This document shows positions 5,639 through 14,415 of a stretch of 32,250 nucleotides of DNA, one piece after another (position 1 is the stretch's first letter; each line of letters starts with the position of its first letter). This DNA is from Sulfuricurvum sp. GTDB lineage: Bacteria > Campylobacterota > Campylobacteria > Campylobacterales > Sulfurimonadaceae. The notes below the pieces were generated by a model, which was given only the letters and a program-made list of their open reading frames with translations, was not told the DNA's origin and did no database searches. The DNA is taken from positions 1 through 32,250 of the forward strand of contig JAUYSQ010000080.1 of assembly GCA_030696285.1 (NCBI GenBank), given 5' to 3'. Position numbers and translations under genes: made by a program.

Positions 5639-7873
5639 TTACTCATTACTACTCTCACTTGCTGTTTCATTTGGCGTTCTATTCTTACATTTCGTACACT
5701 CAAAAACTTCTTTGTTTCGGTACGTTCTTGGTGCGAGTGCCCCACCGCATCCTTCGACTTCACATTTATGCTCACTTGGCTCAAATTTGGAGATAAATTT
5801 ACACTTCGGATAGTGTTCACATCCCCAAAATGCTCCACGACGGGATTGTCTCCACATCAGCTTTCCGCCACAATCGGGACAAGGGATTTCGGAAAATTTG
5901 GTCTCCTGATTGAGCGTTTTGGTATTTTTACACTCAGGGTAGGAGCTGCATGCCAAAAATTGACCGTTGCGGCCGTTTTTGATTACCATAGCGCTGCCGC
6001 ATTTTTCACACACCTCACTGCTTGCTTCATCGGGAGTAGTCGGATTGGCTTTTTGAGCCTCTTCGGTTTGCTCGGTGTATTTGCATTTTGGAAATCCGCT
6101 GCACGCGATAAACTCACCGAAACGCCCTGAACGAAGGAGTAGCTCGCTTCCGCACTGAGGACAGTTCCGTCCGAGTGGAGTAGCGATTTTTAGGCTTACA
6201 ATATCGGTTTTACCGGCGTCTACTTTTGCCATAAATGGGTGGTAGAAATCGAGAATTATTTTATGCCACGATTTTCCTTCTTCGCCTATCTCATCGAGAG
6301 TCTCTTCCATCGTTGCCGTAAAACTGGCATCGACGATCTCTTCAAAATGTTTTTCCAGCAGTTCGGTTACCGTAAAGGCGATTTCGGTCGGGGTGATCGC
6401 ACGCTTTTCGATTTCGATGTAGTTACGCGCTTGGAGAGTGGAGACAGTCGGTGCATACGTCGATGGCCGCCCGATCCCCTCGCTTTCTAATTTTTTGATG
6501 AGACTGGCTTCCGAGTAGCGTGAAGGGGGCTCGGTAAAGTGTTGCTCGGTTGAGATACTTTGGATGTCGATACTATCGCCCGTAGTGAGAACAGGGAGAA
6601 GTTTGTCTTTGTCATCGCTTCCCGTAACACGGTAAAATCCATCAAACAACAGTTTGCGTCCCGTCGCACGAAATTCTGCTTTTGGGCTCTCAAAAGTAAT
6701 GCTTTGCTGCTCGAAACGGGCGTCGTTCATTTGACACGCGATAAAGCGATTGTAAATAAGTTTATAGAGTTTGATCTCATCGGGCTTCAGGTACGTTGCT
6801 GCCACTTCAGGAGTAAAGCTAAGCATGGTCGGACGAATTGCTTCGTGCGCCTCTTGCGCCCCTTTGGATTTTTTTGTGTAGACTTTTGGTTTTTCAGGGA
6901 GATACGCTTTGCCGTAACGGCTCTCGATCAGCTCGCGTGCCGCTTCAACTGCTTCGGTCGCAAGGTTGAGTGAGTCGGTACGCATGTAGGTGATAACCCC
7001 TGATGTTCCCTCCGGTGTTTTTACCCCTTCATAAAGGGCTTGAGCAACCATCATCGTCTTTTTTGGAGAGAAGCCGAGCTGAGAGGATGCTGTTTGTTGA
7101 ATTGTTGAGGTCATAAATGGAGGCGGGGTAGAGGATTTACGCTCTTTTGTCTCGATAGCGCCCACTTTAAACGCTTCATTTTTCAAGATAGAAACAATAC
7201 GTGACGCTTCATCTCCTGTTTTAATGGAAAGCTTATCAATTTTTTCGTTTTCAAACTGTACTAATGTCGCATCAATATCCGGTTTGAACAGGGTATCGAT
7301 CGTCCAATACTCTTCGGGGATAAAGGCACGAATCTCTCGTTCACGATCGATGACGATTTTAAGCGTTGAGGATTGAACACGTCCTGCAGAAAGCCCTTTT
7401 TGGATTTTGGAAGCAAGGAGAGGAGAGAGTTTATACCCTACAATACGATCCAGCAAACGGCGAGCTTGTTGGGCATTGACACGGTCCATATCGATTTTGC
7501 GCGGCGTTTCGAGGGCGTGGATGATTGCATTTTTCGTGATCTCATGAAACACAATACGCGGCAGTGATTCAGGGTCTTTGCCGATGGCGTGAGCGATGTG
7601 CCAGCCGATCGCTTCTCCTTCACGGTCTTCGTCGGTCGCGAGATACACGGTATCGGCTTTTTTGGCCAACTCTTGAATCTGTTTGACAATGGCGGTGCTG
7701 TCTTCGCTGATCTTATAATCAGGGATGATGGTTTCGTTGTCAATTTTTATTCCGAAACGTGCTTTTGGCAAGTCTCGAATATGCCCTTTGGAGGCAATTA
7801 CCTCATAATCGTTGGAGAGGAAGTTTTTGATGGTCTTGGCTTTTGCCGGTGACTCTACGATAATTAATTTCAA
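5639..7873 (-). CDS. topA: DNA topoisomerase I (type IA), TTG start
   Basis: Relaxes negative supercoils by transient single-strand cleavage. 744 residues. The N-terminal Toprim domain has ESPAKAKTI and ATDEDREGEAIGWH. The core contains LSAGRVQS, and the catalytic Tyr is about residue 296 in GVITYMRTDS. GIGRPSTYAP is conserved. The C-terminus carries four Cys-rich zinc-ribbon modules: CPQC...CKY, CEKC...CKN, CPDC...CKF and CEVEGCGG...CTKC. The only start that keeps the invariant KLIIVESPAKAKTI is TTG at 7873, with AGGA about 8 bases upstream. A rare start suggests limited translation. The gene is divergent from the flagellin gene. Its leader contains a strong hairpin at 7967-7992. Confidence 0.97.
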   Translation of the reverse strand: MKLIIVESPAKAKTIKNFLSNDYEVIASKGHIRDLPKARFGIKIDNETIIPDYKISEDSTAIVKQIQELAKKADTVYLATDEDREGEAIGWHIAHAIGKDPESLPRIVFHEITKNAIIHALETPRKIDMDRVNAQQARRLLDRIVGYKLSPLLASKIQKGLSAGRVQSSTLKIVIDREREIRAFIPEEYWTIDTLFKPDIDATLVQFENEKIDKLSIKTGDEASRIVSILKNEAFKVGAIETKERKSSTPPPFMTSTIQQTASSQLGFSPKKTMMVAQALYEGVKTPEGTSGVITYMRTDSLNLATEAVEAARELIESRYGKAYLPEKPKVYTKKSKGAQEAHEAIRPTMLSFTPEVAATYLKPDEIKLYKLIYNRFIACQMNDARFEQQSITFESPKAEFRATGRKLLFDGFYRVTGSDDKDKLLPVLTTGDSIDIQSISTEQHFTEPPSRYSEASLIKKLESEGIGRPSTYAPTVSTLQARNYIEIEKRAITPTEIAFTVTELLEKHFEEIVDASFTATMEETLDEIGEEGKSWHKIILDFYHPFMAKVDAGKTDIVSLKIATPLGRNCPQCGSELLLRSGRFGEFIACSGFPKCKYTEQTEEAQKANPTTPDEASSEVCEKCGSAMVIKNGRNGQFLACSSYPECKNTKTLNQETKFSEIPCPDCGGKLMWRQSRRGAFWGCEHYPKCKFISKFEPSEHKCEVEGCGGALAPRTYRNKEVFECTKCKNRTPNETASESSNE

Positions 7874-7966
7874 AGTGCTGAATCCTGTACATTATTTTAA
7901 CGCCATCGGAATTTATCCCGATATAGCCTTCGGCGGGGCAAGCCCTTCGCCTTTGGTTCTGAATCT

Positions 7967-7992
7967 ATCAAAGTGAGGTTTCTCACTTCGAT
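7967..7992. other. Long hairpin upstream of topA
   Basis: AAGTGAG/CTCACTT form a perfect 7-bp stem around the loop GTTT. The stem extends past one mismatch by ATC/GAT, giving 10 of 11 pairs. It lies about 95 bases before the topA start and has no T-run on either strand, so it is not a standard terminator. An operator or mRNA-leader structure is possible. Confidence 0.5.
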
Positions 7993-8095
7993 TACGATTC
8001 TCATGTTAACACTGGGTTTCTTTCGGCAAGAAGCCCAAATTCCATATATGATGGATGAATATTGAAAGTGTAACAAAAAAAGTTGCAAAACTGTT

Positions 8096-8122
8096 AAAGT
8101 TTCTTTTTTATTCTCCGATATA
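8096..8122 (+). promoter_or_regulatory. Sigma-28 (FliA) promoter of flagellin
   Basis: TAAAGTTT (8096-8103), an 11-base spacer and TCCGATAT (8115-8122) match the FliA consensus TAAAGTTT-N11-GCCGATAA almost perfectly. Transcription would start near 8130, about 55 bases before the flagellin ATG. Confidence 0.9.
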
Positions 8123-8185
8123 GCTAGTAACAGCAAGGATGCTGAAAAACTTCAGAGCGAATGCTCTACCATAAAAGGATTTATC

Positions 8186-9025
8186 ATGGGTTTCAGAATT
8201 AACACAAATATCGGTGCGATGAACGCACATATGTATTCGACAGGTAATAACGTTGGGCTTGACAAAAGTCTTGCGAGTTTGAGCTCAGGGCTTCGTATCA
8301 ACAAAGCGGCTGATGATGCGGCAGGTCTTTCTATTGCCAATAAGCTTTCTGCTCAATCCCAAGGTCTTGGTCAAGCGATCCGTAACTCGAATGACGGTAT
8401 CGGTTTGATTCAAACGGCTGATGGTGCTCTCCAAGAGTACGGCGATATTTTGAAACGTGTTCGTACGCTTGCAACACAAGCAGCGAATGATACACAAGAT
8501 ACTGCATCACGCGGATATATTGCACAAGAGATTACGGCGTTGATGGCGGAAGCAGATGATATTGCAACTAAGACAAAGTTTAATGGTGTAGCAATTTTGA
8601 ATGGAGCCGGCGGGGGTGCAGCAGACGGTACATTTACATTCCATACGGGTGCTTATTCTGGTGATACTCAATCCGTAGCTATCGGATCTGCACAAACGGC
8701 TGTGCTGGTTGGTACTGCCGCTACTTATGGGGTAACAACTCAAGCAAGTGCTGAAAATGCTATTACAACAATGGACGCAGGTATTGCGGCAGTTGATGCT
8801 AAGCGTGCTACTTTGGGTGCTGCTCAAAACAAACTTGAATCAAACGTTCGTAATATTTCCGTTACTCAAGTAAATATTGCAGCGGCAGAGTCACAAATTC
8901 GTGATGTCGATTTCGCAGCAGAATCTGCAAACTTTGCAAAACATAACATCCTAGCTCAATCAGGCTCTTATGCTATGTCTCAAGCAAATGCGGTTCAGCA
9001 GAACGTTCTTCGCTTGCTACAATAG
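8186..9025 (+). CDS. flaA: Flagellin, compact form
   Basis: 279 residues, the filament subunit, exported unfolded by the flagellar type III system. The N-terminal D0/D1 helices (GFRINTNIGAMNAH, LASLSSGLRINKAADDAAGL) and C-terminal D1/D0 helices (ESQIRDVDFAAESANFAK, ending QQNVLRLLQ) are well conserved. Only about 55 residues, roughly 140-195, rich in Thr, Ser, Ala and Gly, lie between them. There is no D2/D3 domain, unlike the 570-plus residue Campylobacter jejuni flagellins. The Ser/Thr-rich centre is the likely acceptor for the sugar made by the neighbouring operon. The sigma-28 promoter and a good ribosome site (AAAGGATTTATC) are upstream, and a strong terminator follows. No cysteines. Whether other flagellin genes exist elsewhere cannot be told from here. 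Confidence 0.96.
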   Translation: MGFRINTNIGAMNAHMYSTGNNVGLDKSLASLSSGLRINKAADDAAGLSIANKLSAQSQGLGQAIRNSNDGIGLIQTADGALQEYGDILKRVRTLATQAANDTQDTASRGYIAQEITALMAEADDIATKTKFNGVAILNGAGGGAADGTFTFHTGAYSGDTQSVAIGSAQTAVLVGTAATYGVTTQASAENAITTMDAGIAAVDAKRATLGAAQNKLESNVRNISVTQVNIAAAESQIRDVDFAAESANFAKHNILAQSGSYAMSQANAVQQNVLRLLQ

Positions 9026-9037
9026 TAACAACTCATA

Positions 9038-9075
9038 CAAGTAACCCTTTTTTGGGTTGCTTGATCTTCTTTTTT
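9038..9075 (+). terminator. Rho-independent terminator after flagellin
   Basis: A 10-bp stem with one G-T wobble (CAAGTAACCC/GGGTTGCTTG, 9038-9063) is followed by ATCTTCTTTTTTC. It lies 13 bases after the flagellin stop. The hairpin may also slow transcription arriving from the convergent Maf operon, but that side lacks a T-run. Confidence 0.9.
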
Positions 9076-9095
9076 CTTCAACTCGCTTCTAGTCT

Positions 9096-12000
9096 TTAAA
9101 TGTTTTGAACTTTTTGTAGCCCTGTCATATACAAATATAAAATATCGAGTAGATGAGTACAGAGCATGGTTTTGATGTTTTTTGCGTATGTGTCTTTGTT
9201 GTTTAAAATTTTAGTATTAGTATTAAAGAAGTTGAAAATAAACGGCGATATGAATTTAAGATACTCTTGATAGACAAGGGCTATATCATAACCTGAGTTT
9301 GTTTGTTGAACGCAAAGTTGCTTGATAATGAGAATAAATGATTCTAAAAACTCTTTATGCGTTGTAACCAAACTGCTTTGCCATATTTTTAGAGTATTTT
9401 CAATACTTTTTGCATTTTTAATTCTTTCTTGAATCTCGTCAATTTCATTAGGAGAGAGGTTAGAAGAACTATTGGTGTTGAATTCCATAAACAATTTTTT
9501 ATAGAGCATTTGTTTATTGATAGTTTCAAAATCATTTGTACAAACAGTGGTTATATTGGTTGGTGTTGTGTTTTTAAACATTGCTCCATCATTTAGATTA
9601 TAGACTTGTTGATTGTTTTGTTTAAACCCGGTTGAGACAGTATTTATAACATCAATAGATATGGCAAAGTCCGGAGTGGTATAGACTGTTTTTTCAAAAT
9701 TTCCATCAGTGGTAATAGCGGTATCTTTAAAGGTGATCGTATCTATCTCTTTTGCGTTTTCTGAGATATTTAATTTTCGTGAATCGATATGTTCATCCGA
9801 ATGGGTTTTACCTGTTTTAGGATCAAGAGCCAAATCGAGTCCTAATAAATAAAGTTCCGATACTCCTAGGGCTATTAATAAAAGATAGCTGGTAGAACCG
9901 ACACAAAAGGCAGAAAGATTGCCAAAATCTTTTTTATAACTGGTTCCATTTTCAAAAAAGAAAACATTTTCTTTTTTCAAAGTATTTACTATTAATTGGG
10001 GTGTTCTTGCGGAAATCAAAAAGAGGCTCTCTTTGAAAAAGGAAATATCATTGAGTTTGTCAAAAAGTAGTGTACTTTCCGTAAACCCATCAATATGAGT
10101 GACTATATCAGGCTTTATCGCTTCTTTTTCTAAAATCCCCAAAACAGCAGAGACAGCAACGATAATAAACTTCTGATGATTCTTTTTCAACCACTGTATA
10201 TTTTTTTGTAAAGACGGTCCCGCGGCTAATAAGAGAACAGGGCTTTTCCCAAGAGAGTCTTGCCTATAATTTTTGAGTATATTTAGAAACTTAAATTCTT
10301 GCTGCAGGTACTCTAATGGTCTTAAGTATTGTTCTAAAATAGAATTGTAAAAAAATAGATTGTGGGATTGTGATGCGATTTGTACATGAAAATCATGAAT
10401 TTTTTCTTCGCTATGACTGAGCATTTGAAAATATTTCAGGTAATGATTGCGGTAAAAATCACGATCTAAAAAATAGGCAGCTTTATTTGAAAATTGAGAT
10501 TTTGTATCAAAAACCGAGAAAACAAGTTTACTCTTTTCGGATAGTTTGTGATAAGGAGTTATAAATAAAGAGAGTCTAAAAAGTTCTAAATCATCTTCTA
10601 TAATCAAGTACACTTTGGCAGATATTTTTGCATCGATTTGTACGATATGGGTTCCTAGTCCGACACCAAAAAATATAAATTTTTCTATATTTTGCATAAG
10701 GCTTGGATGCTCTTGATTGTTTTGTATGTAGTTTAAAATATCGGCATATCCGCTAAGGTTGTTTTCATAAAGGGTTTCTTTTTGGTATTTAACTACATCT
10801 TCATCTGAAATGATAATTTTTCTAAAGGTTTCAAATACGCTCGAGTCCTGTGAAAAATCAACACTTCGTGCAGCTAATGTTGCATAATCATCGCTATTTG
10901 AACCGTATAACTGATGATTCGAGGAGAGCTCAACCACATCAAAATAGCCATTTTGGTAAGTCAAATCATACTTATTCTCGTAAAGACCTTGTTCAAGAGC
11001 TGAATCTAAGCTAACGAGTTTTTCATAAATATCGGGATGATTTTTTTTGAAGTAGGCAAGGTTTTGTAAAAATGTTTCTCTGGCAATTTCTTCTACGGAT
11101 ACGCTCTTCTCTACAGATTCTGTTTTCCCACAAAACACAGTGTTATTGAATTCAAAAGTGTAGCTCAATGTATCGCAATTGTAAGAGATTTTTTCAATGA
11201 TTTTTCTTTTACTTGGTCTTAGTGTATCTATCGTGGAAAGTTCTCGTTTGATAAGCTCTTTTATCGACATATTCATGCCATGATTCAGATTCTTGATAAA
11301 CTTCCCATCTATAGAACTCTCATCGTCTATGATGTGTAAGGTTGCATCAAAGCCAAGATAGTTGAGTGTTTCATACAATAGTTGTTTGTCTTTTAGGGGG
11401 GCAAGAGTATCAAAGGCTGAATGATACGATATATATTTCGTTTTTTGAATAGAGGTTTGAGATAATTTTACCAAATGCTCGCTGTCCGCAATATCTCTTA
11501 TCCGGAATCTGTCATTGGAAAAAAAACAAGGGGACGTTTTATCTAAATTCCAATATGTTTTTGTATAGCCATAGGTTTTCATATGCTTTTTATAGCTTAC
11601 GATGTATTCAGGAATACCATCTCCGCACTCTCTGCCGACGATGTAGTGAGAGGGCGGTTTTATATACGATGAGTTGTCTATGACCAAATCAATGCTGTTT
11701 GGTGCAAATTTAGCACATAAATGAGCAATATAGCCACCATGACTGCTTCCGACCAAGGTAATAGAGTAATTTTTTTTGAAGTCTAAAGAGCTTTTCTGAA
11801 GAAATTCCAAAACATTTAGATGGTCAAGTGCCTGAAGAACCCCAAAATTTTGATACTCATCGTTTGCGGGAATGATTGTCATGGGAATCATAATTTTTGC
11901 ATCTGGTGTGATGTGATTGTCATTTTTTAGTTCTTGAATTTTATCATCCAGTTTTTCGAGGGTATTATCAAAACTATCGTCACTCATGACAATATTGTAG

Positions 12001-12320
12001 TGTTGGAAATATTTTTCTATAAAAGCTTTATCGGCTGTATCCGGATAAAAAACAGCACCATTATTGGGTCTTGCGTAAAAGCAATGATAAAAAACGCTGA
12101 CGCATACAACATCAAAGGTATTCGCTGTATAAATCTGTAAATTGTTAATATAATCGTTAGAGGAATCTTCTCCAAAACCAGTGATAAGAAATACAATTCC
12201 TTTGAGTTTTGTTGATTTTTTGTAGGAATATCTAAAATTTAGCAGATTTTTTCGTTCTATTTGCAGTTCGAAGTCATAGCAAGATTGTATAGCACTGTCG
12301 ACGGTAATTATTTTATTCAT
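9096..12320 (-). CDS. DUF2920 domain fused to a full Maf flagellin-glycosylation protein
   Basis: 1074 residues. The N-terminal part (about 1-400) is a DUF2920 alpha/beta-hydrolase-like domain, the family called 617 in Campylobacter jejuni flagellin modification loci. It shows ITGFGED near residue 50, the nucleophile elbow GSSHGG (Ser193), Asp304 in SAFDTLAP and His347 in LNHGMN, a plausible catalytic triad. From about residue 408 a complete Maf protein follows (MAF_flag10/DUF115), with ALEQGLYENKY, LLLAAGPSLQKN (about 697-707), PDIVTHIDG (738-745) and LYLLGLDLALD. Its 666 residues align end to end with the 673-residue Maf encoded just upstream. Maf proteins are established or strongly implicated as transferases of nonulosonic acids to flagellin. 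The DUF2920 role is unknown; an esterase, deacylase or acyl-transfer role on the sugar is inference. The start overlaps the upstream gene's stop by 8 bases, which suggests coupled translation. Confidence 0.85.
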   Translation of the reverse strand: MNKIITVDSAIQSCYDFELQIERKNLLNFRYSYKKSTKLKGIVFLITGFGEDSSNDYINNLQIYTANTFDVVCVSVFYHCFYARPNNGAVFYPDTADKAFIEKYFQHYNIVMSDDSFDNTLEKLDDKIQELKNDNHITPDAKIMIPMTIIPANDEYQNFGVLQALDHLNVLEFLQKSSLDFKKNYSITLVGSSHGGYIAHLCAKFAPNSIDLVIDNSSYIKPPSHYIVGRECGDGIPEYIVSYKKHMKTYGYTKTYWNLDKTSPCFFSNDRFRIRDIADSEHLVKLSQTSIQKTKYISYHSAFDTLAPLKDKQLLYETLNYLGFDATLHIIDDESSIDGKFIKNLNHGMNMSIKELIKRELSTIDTLRPSKRKIIEKISYNCDTLSYTFEFNNTVFCGKTESVEKSVSVEEIARETFLQNLAYFKKNHPDIYEKLVSLDSALEQGLYENKYDLTYQNGYFDVVELSSNHQLYGSNSDDYATLAARSVDFSQDSSVFETFRKIIISDEDVVKYQKETLYENNLSGYADILNYIQNNQEHPSLMQNIEKFIFFGVGLGTHIVQIDAKISAKVYLIIEDDLELFRLSLFITPYHKLSEKSKLVFSVFDTKSQFSNKAAYFLDRDFYRNHYLKYFQMLSHSEEKIHDFHVQIASQSHNLFFYNSILEQYLRPLEYLQQEFKFLNILKNYRQDSLGKSPVLLLAAGPSLQKNIQWLKKNHQKFIIVAVSAVLGILEKEAIKPDIVTHIDGFTESTLLFDKLNDISFFKESLFLISARTPQLIVNTLKKENVFFFENGTSYKKDFGNLSAFCVGSTSYLLLIALGVSELYLLGLDLALDPKTGKTHSDEHIDSRKLNISENAKEIDTITFKDTAITTDGNFEKTVYTTPDFAISIDVINTVSTGFKQNNQQVYNLNDGAMFKNTTPTNITTVCTNDFETINKQMLYKKLFMEFNTNSSSNLSPNEIDEIQERIKNAKSIENTLKIWQSSLVTTHKEFLESFILIIKQLCVQQTNSGYDIALVYQEYLKFISPFIFNFFNTNTKILNNKDTYAKNIKTMLCTHLLDILYLYMTGLQKVQNI

Positions 12321-14334
12321 TAACGGCTATCGCCTTTTCGTTTACAGAGGATAGCTCTAAAAACCTTTGTAATTCTTCCTCGTAATAGTTGACTATGTTA
12401 GAAAGTTCAGATATTAAGATTTTATCTATTTGCTTGATATGTTTTTTAGGATTAATAAGCTCTTTTGTGTTAAACATATCAAAAATTAAAGGGGTCACGT
12501 ACTGAAAATACGAATACAGTATGGCAGATACATTAACTGATTCCCGTTCTTTGTGTTTTATCAGATCTGAAATAAGACCCAAGAGGTGATAGTAATAGCT
12601 ATTAACATTCTGGTGGATAATTTTTTTATGTTCAGCCAGACGATTTTTAATCCAGCTAATATGGTCTAAGCGTTTATACATAGACTGAATATCTGACTTT
12701 GATAGCGCAAGGGCGGAGTGTTGTGAAAGTGATTGATAAAGTAAAGAGTAAAGAGAAGCTCGGTCTATGGTTTTTAGAGACTGTGTATTAATGTCTTGGA
12801 TAATCGTTGGTTTACTTTCTTGCAGCATTGCCCCATCACTGAGATTGTATATATTTTGGGATGCAGATTTGAGGTGAGGTATCAAACCATAGAGTGCTTG
12901 AATAGAAGCATCCAAGAGTGATGTGGTATGTACGTTGTGGCGTAGATTTCCTTTCACTAAAAAGGTTGTGGTTTCAACATTCATGGTTTGAGAAAGAACA
13001 GTGGTATTGATGTCGATGGTTTGAATAAAATCATGATGATCGGCGTGAGTTTTTCCAGTAATTTGATCGAGAGCCAAATCCAATCCCAATAAATAAAGCT
13101 CAGCTACGTTAAAGATAAGCATTAACGCCAATGTTGTTGTTCCGACGCAAGGGGTGGAGAGTGAGCCAAAGTTTTCAAAATAGTGAGTAGCATCTTCAAA
13201 ATAAAAAATTCGTTCTTTATCAATCATCTCTCTTAGTGATTTGGGAGCGTATGGACCCAGAATAAATAAAGTATCTTTGAGATATTTATCTAGAGGGATG
13301 CCCTCAAAATGAAGCATACTCATCTCAGTTCCATCAATGTGAGTGACAATATCAGGGACAATATCTTCGGCGTACAGCTTTTTTAAGGTTGCCGAAAGAG
13401 CGACAATGATGAATTTGTCTTGGTTATTCTTGACCCACGCAATATTTTTTTGTAGAGAAGGCCCTGCCGCTAAAAGCAATACGGGTTTATTTATAAAAGG
13501 AGAATCTTCCCACTCTGAAGCAATATTCAGAACGTTAAATCCATGATTAATATATTCCAGAGGGCGGAGAAATTTATCCATCGTAAAATCATAGGTAAAG
13601 ATTAAAAAGGACTGAATAGAAAGTGCACTTTGAATAAGTTTTATTTTATCAATATCATGACTTGGCAGGTGATAGTATTTCAAATAACGGTTATTCATGA
13701 AGGTGCCATGAAGAAAATTGTTGACGATTAGAGCAAATTTATCCGCACGATCTGCTACAGAAAAATGTAAAGTACTGTTTTTGCCAAGCAGCCTATAATC
13801 TGTTGTAAAAAGCGATAGTCTAAACAGTTCAAGATTATCTTCGATAATGAGATATTCTTCGGAGTGTATTGCATTATTAATTTGCGTTAAATGCAAGCCT
13901 AATCCAGTGCCTATGAAAATAAATTTTTCTATTTTTATCATATTCATCGTGCTATTAACGTGAGCGTTAACATAGCGCATCAGGGGCACAAGTTCTTTTA
14001 GTACATCTGTTTGTGTAAAATCCACCACTCTTTTATCGGTATTGTAAATCCGAATGCCTTCGAAAAGATGATTGTCTTTTTTAGTGTTAATCGTATTGGC
14101 TATTTTAATTGCGTGCTCTTGAGAGTTTTCATTGTAAAAAAAGTTATTAGATGTTTTTTCAAGAACATCAAAGTAGCCATCTTTGTATTCAAGAATATAT
14201 TTTGATTCGTATACACCTTGTTCCAGAGCAGTATTGAGAAGTGAAAGCCGCTTAAAAAGGTCGGGATGATTATCGGATAGATACGTCAGATTGCTACTGT
14301 ATGTTTCAATAGCTTTTCGCTCGATGGCTTCCAT
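12313..14334 (-). CDS. Maf-type flagellin glycosyltransferase (DUF115)
   Basis: 673 residues, cytoplasmic. The N-terminal region resembles the Maf half of the downstream fusion (ALEQGVYESKY, EYKDGYFDVLE). FIFIGTGLGLHLTQ and YLIIEDNLELFRLSLF follow. The central DUF115/MAF_flag10 domain has LLLAAGPSLQKN (about 287-297), PDIVTHIDG and CVGTT, then LYLLGLDLALD and NLSDGAML. The C-terminus is helical and probably binds flagellin. Maf proteins transfer pseudaminic or legionaminic acid from CMP donors to Ser/Thr of flagellin before export. The location after legF and near flaA fits this role. CGGAGC precedes the ATG. An 81-base gap from legF contains a possible internal promoter, so the two Maf genes may be transcribed separately as well. 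It is a tandem duplicate of the Maf part of the downstream gene. Confidence 0.9.
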   Translation of the reverse strand: MEAIERKAIETYSSNLTYLSDNHPDLFKRLSLLNTALEQGVYESKYILEYKDGYFDVLEKTSNNFFYNENSQEHAIKIANTINTKKDNHLFEGIRIYNTDKRVVDFTQTDVLKELVPLMRYVNAHVNSTMNMIKIEKFIFIGTGLGLHLTQINNAIHSEEYLIIEDNLELFRLSLFTTDYRLLGKNSTLHFSVADRADKFALIVNNFLHGTFMNNRYLKYYHLPSHDIDKIKLIQSALSIQSFLIFTYDFTMDKFLRPLEYINHGFNVLNIASEWEDSPFINKPVLLLAAGPSLQKNIAWVKNNQDKFIIVALSATLKKLYAEDIVPDIVTHIDGTEMSMLHFEGIPLDKYLKDTLFILGPYAPKSLREMIDKERIFYFEDATHYFENFGSLSTPCVGTTTLALMLIFNVAELYLLGLDLALDQITGKTHADHHDFIQTIDINTTVLSQTMNVETTTFLVKGNLRHNVHTTSLLDASIQALYGLIPHLKSASQNIYNLSDGAMLQESKPTIIQDINTQSLKTIDRASLYSLLYQSLSQHSALALSKSDIQSMYKRLDHISWIKNRLAEHKKIIHQNVNSYYYHLLGLISDLIKHKERESVNVSAILYSYFQYVTPLIFDMFNTKELINPKKHIKQIDKILISELSNIVNYYEEELQRFLELSSVNEKAIAVNE

Positions 14335-14367
14335 AATGCTCCGTATTTGACGTTTTTTGTATATTTC

Positions 14368-14395
14368 ATTGTAGCAAAAATCATTCCTCGGGAAT
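14368..14395 (-). promoter_or_regulatory. Possible attenuator and internal promoter before the Maf genes
   Basis: In the 81-base gap between legF and the first Maf gene, the minus strand has a small hairpin (ATTCC/GGAAT, 14383-14395) followed by GATTTTTG. A TACAAT -10-like box follows at 14368-14373. This could partly end the leg transcript and restart transcription for the Maf pair. Both signals are weak. Confidence 0.3.
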
Positions 14396-14415
14396 AAACC
14401 TGTGGTACTTTTGAG

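Larger units (their letters stand above)
7874..8185. other. Divergent topA/flaA intergenic region
   Basis: 312 bases with no credible protein gene; the open frame on the minus strand here has no family features. Contents: the topA leader; an imperfect GC-rich hairpin at 7932-7951; a long hairpin at 7967-7992; the sigma-28 flagellin promoter at 8096-8122; and the flagellin leader with AAAGGAT before ATG 8186. No clear sigma-70 promoter for topA was found. Confidence 0.7.

Noticed and set aside
5430-6130. Plus-strand open frames antisense to topA and across the repeat element
   Set aside because: They are shadows of topA and of the GC-rich palindromes and have no family similarity or ribosome sites.
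7897-8136. 79-codon open frame on the minus strand between topA and flagellin
   Set aside because: No family features, overlaps the sigma-28 promoter and hairpins, and has no good ribosome site.
11395-11401. Run of six G (C on the coding strand) in the DUF2920 part, as a phase-variation tract
   Set aside because: Six bases is shorter than the tracts known to switch at high rate, and the codons (Ala-Pro-Leu) fit the conserved loop.
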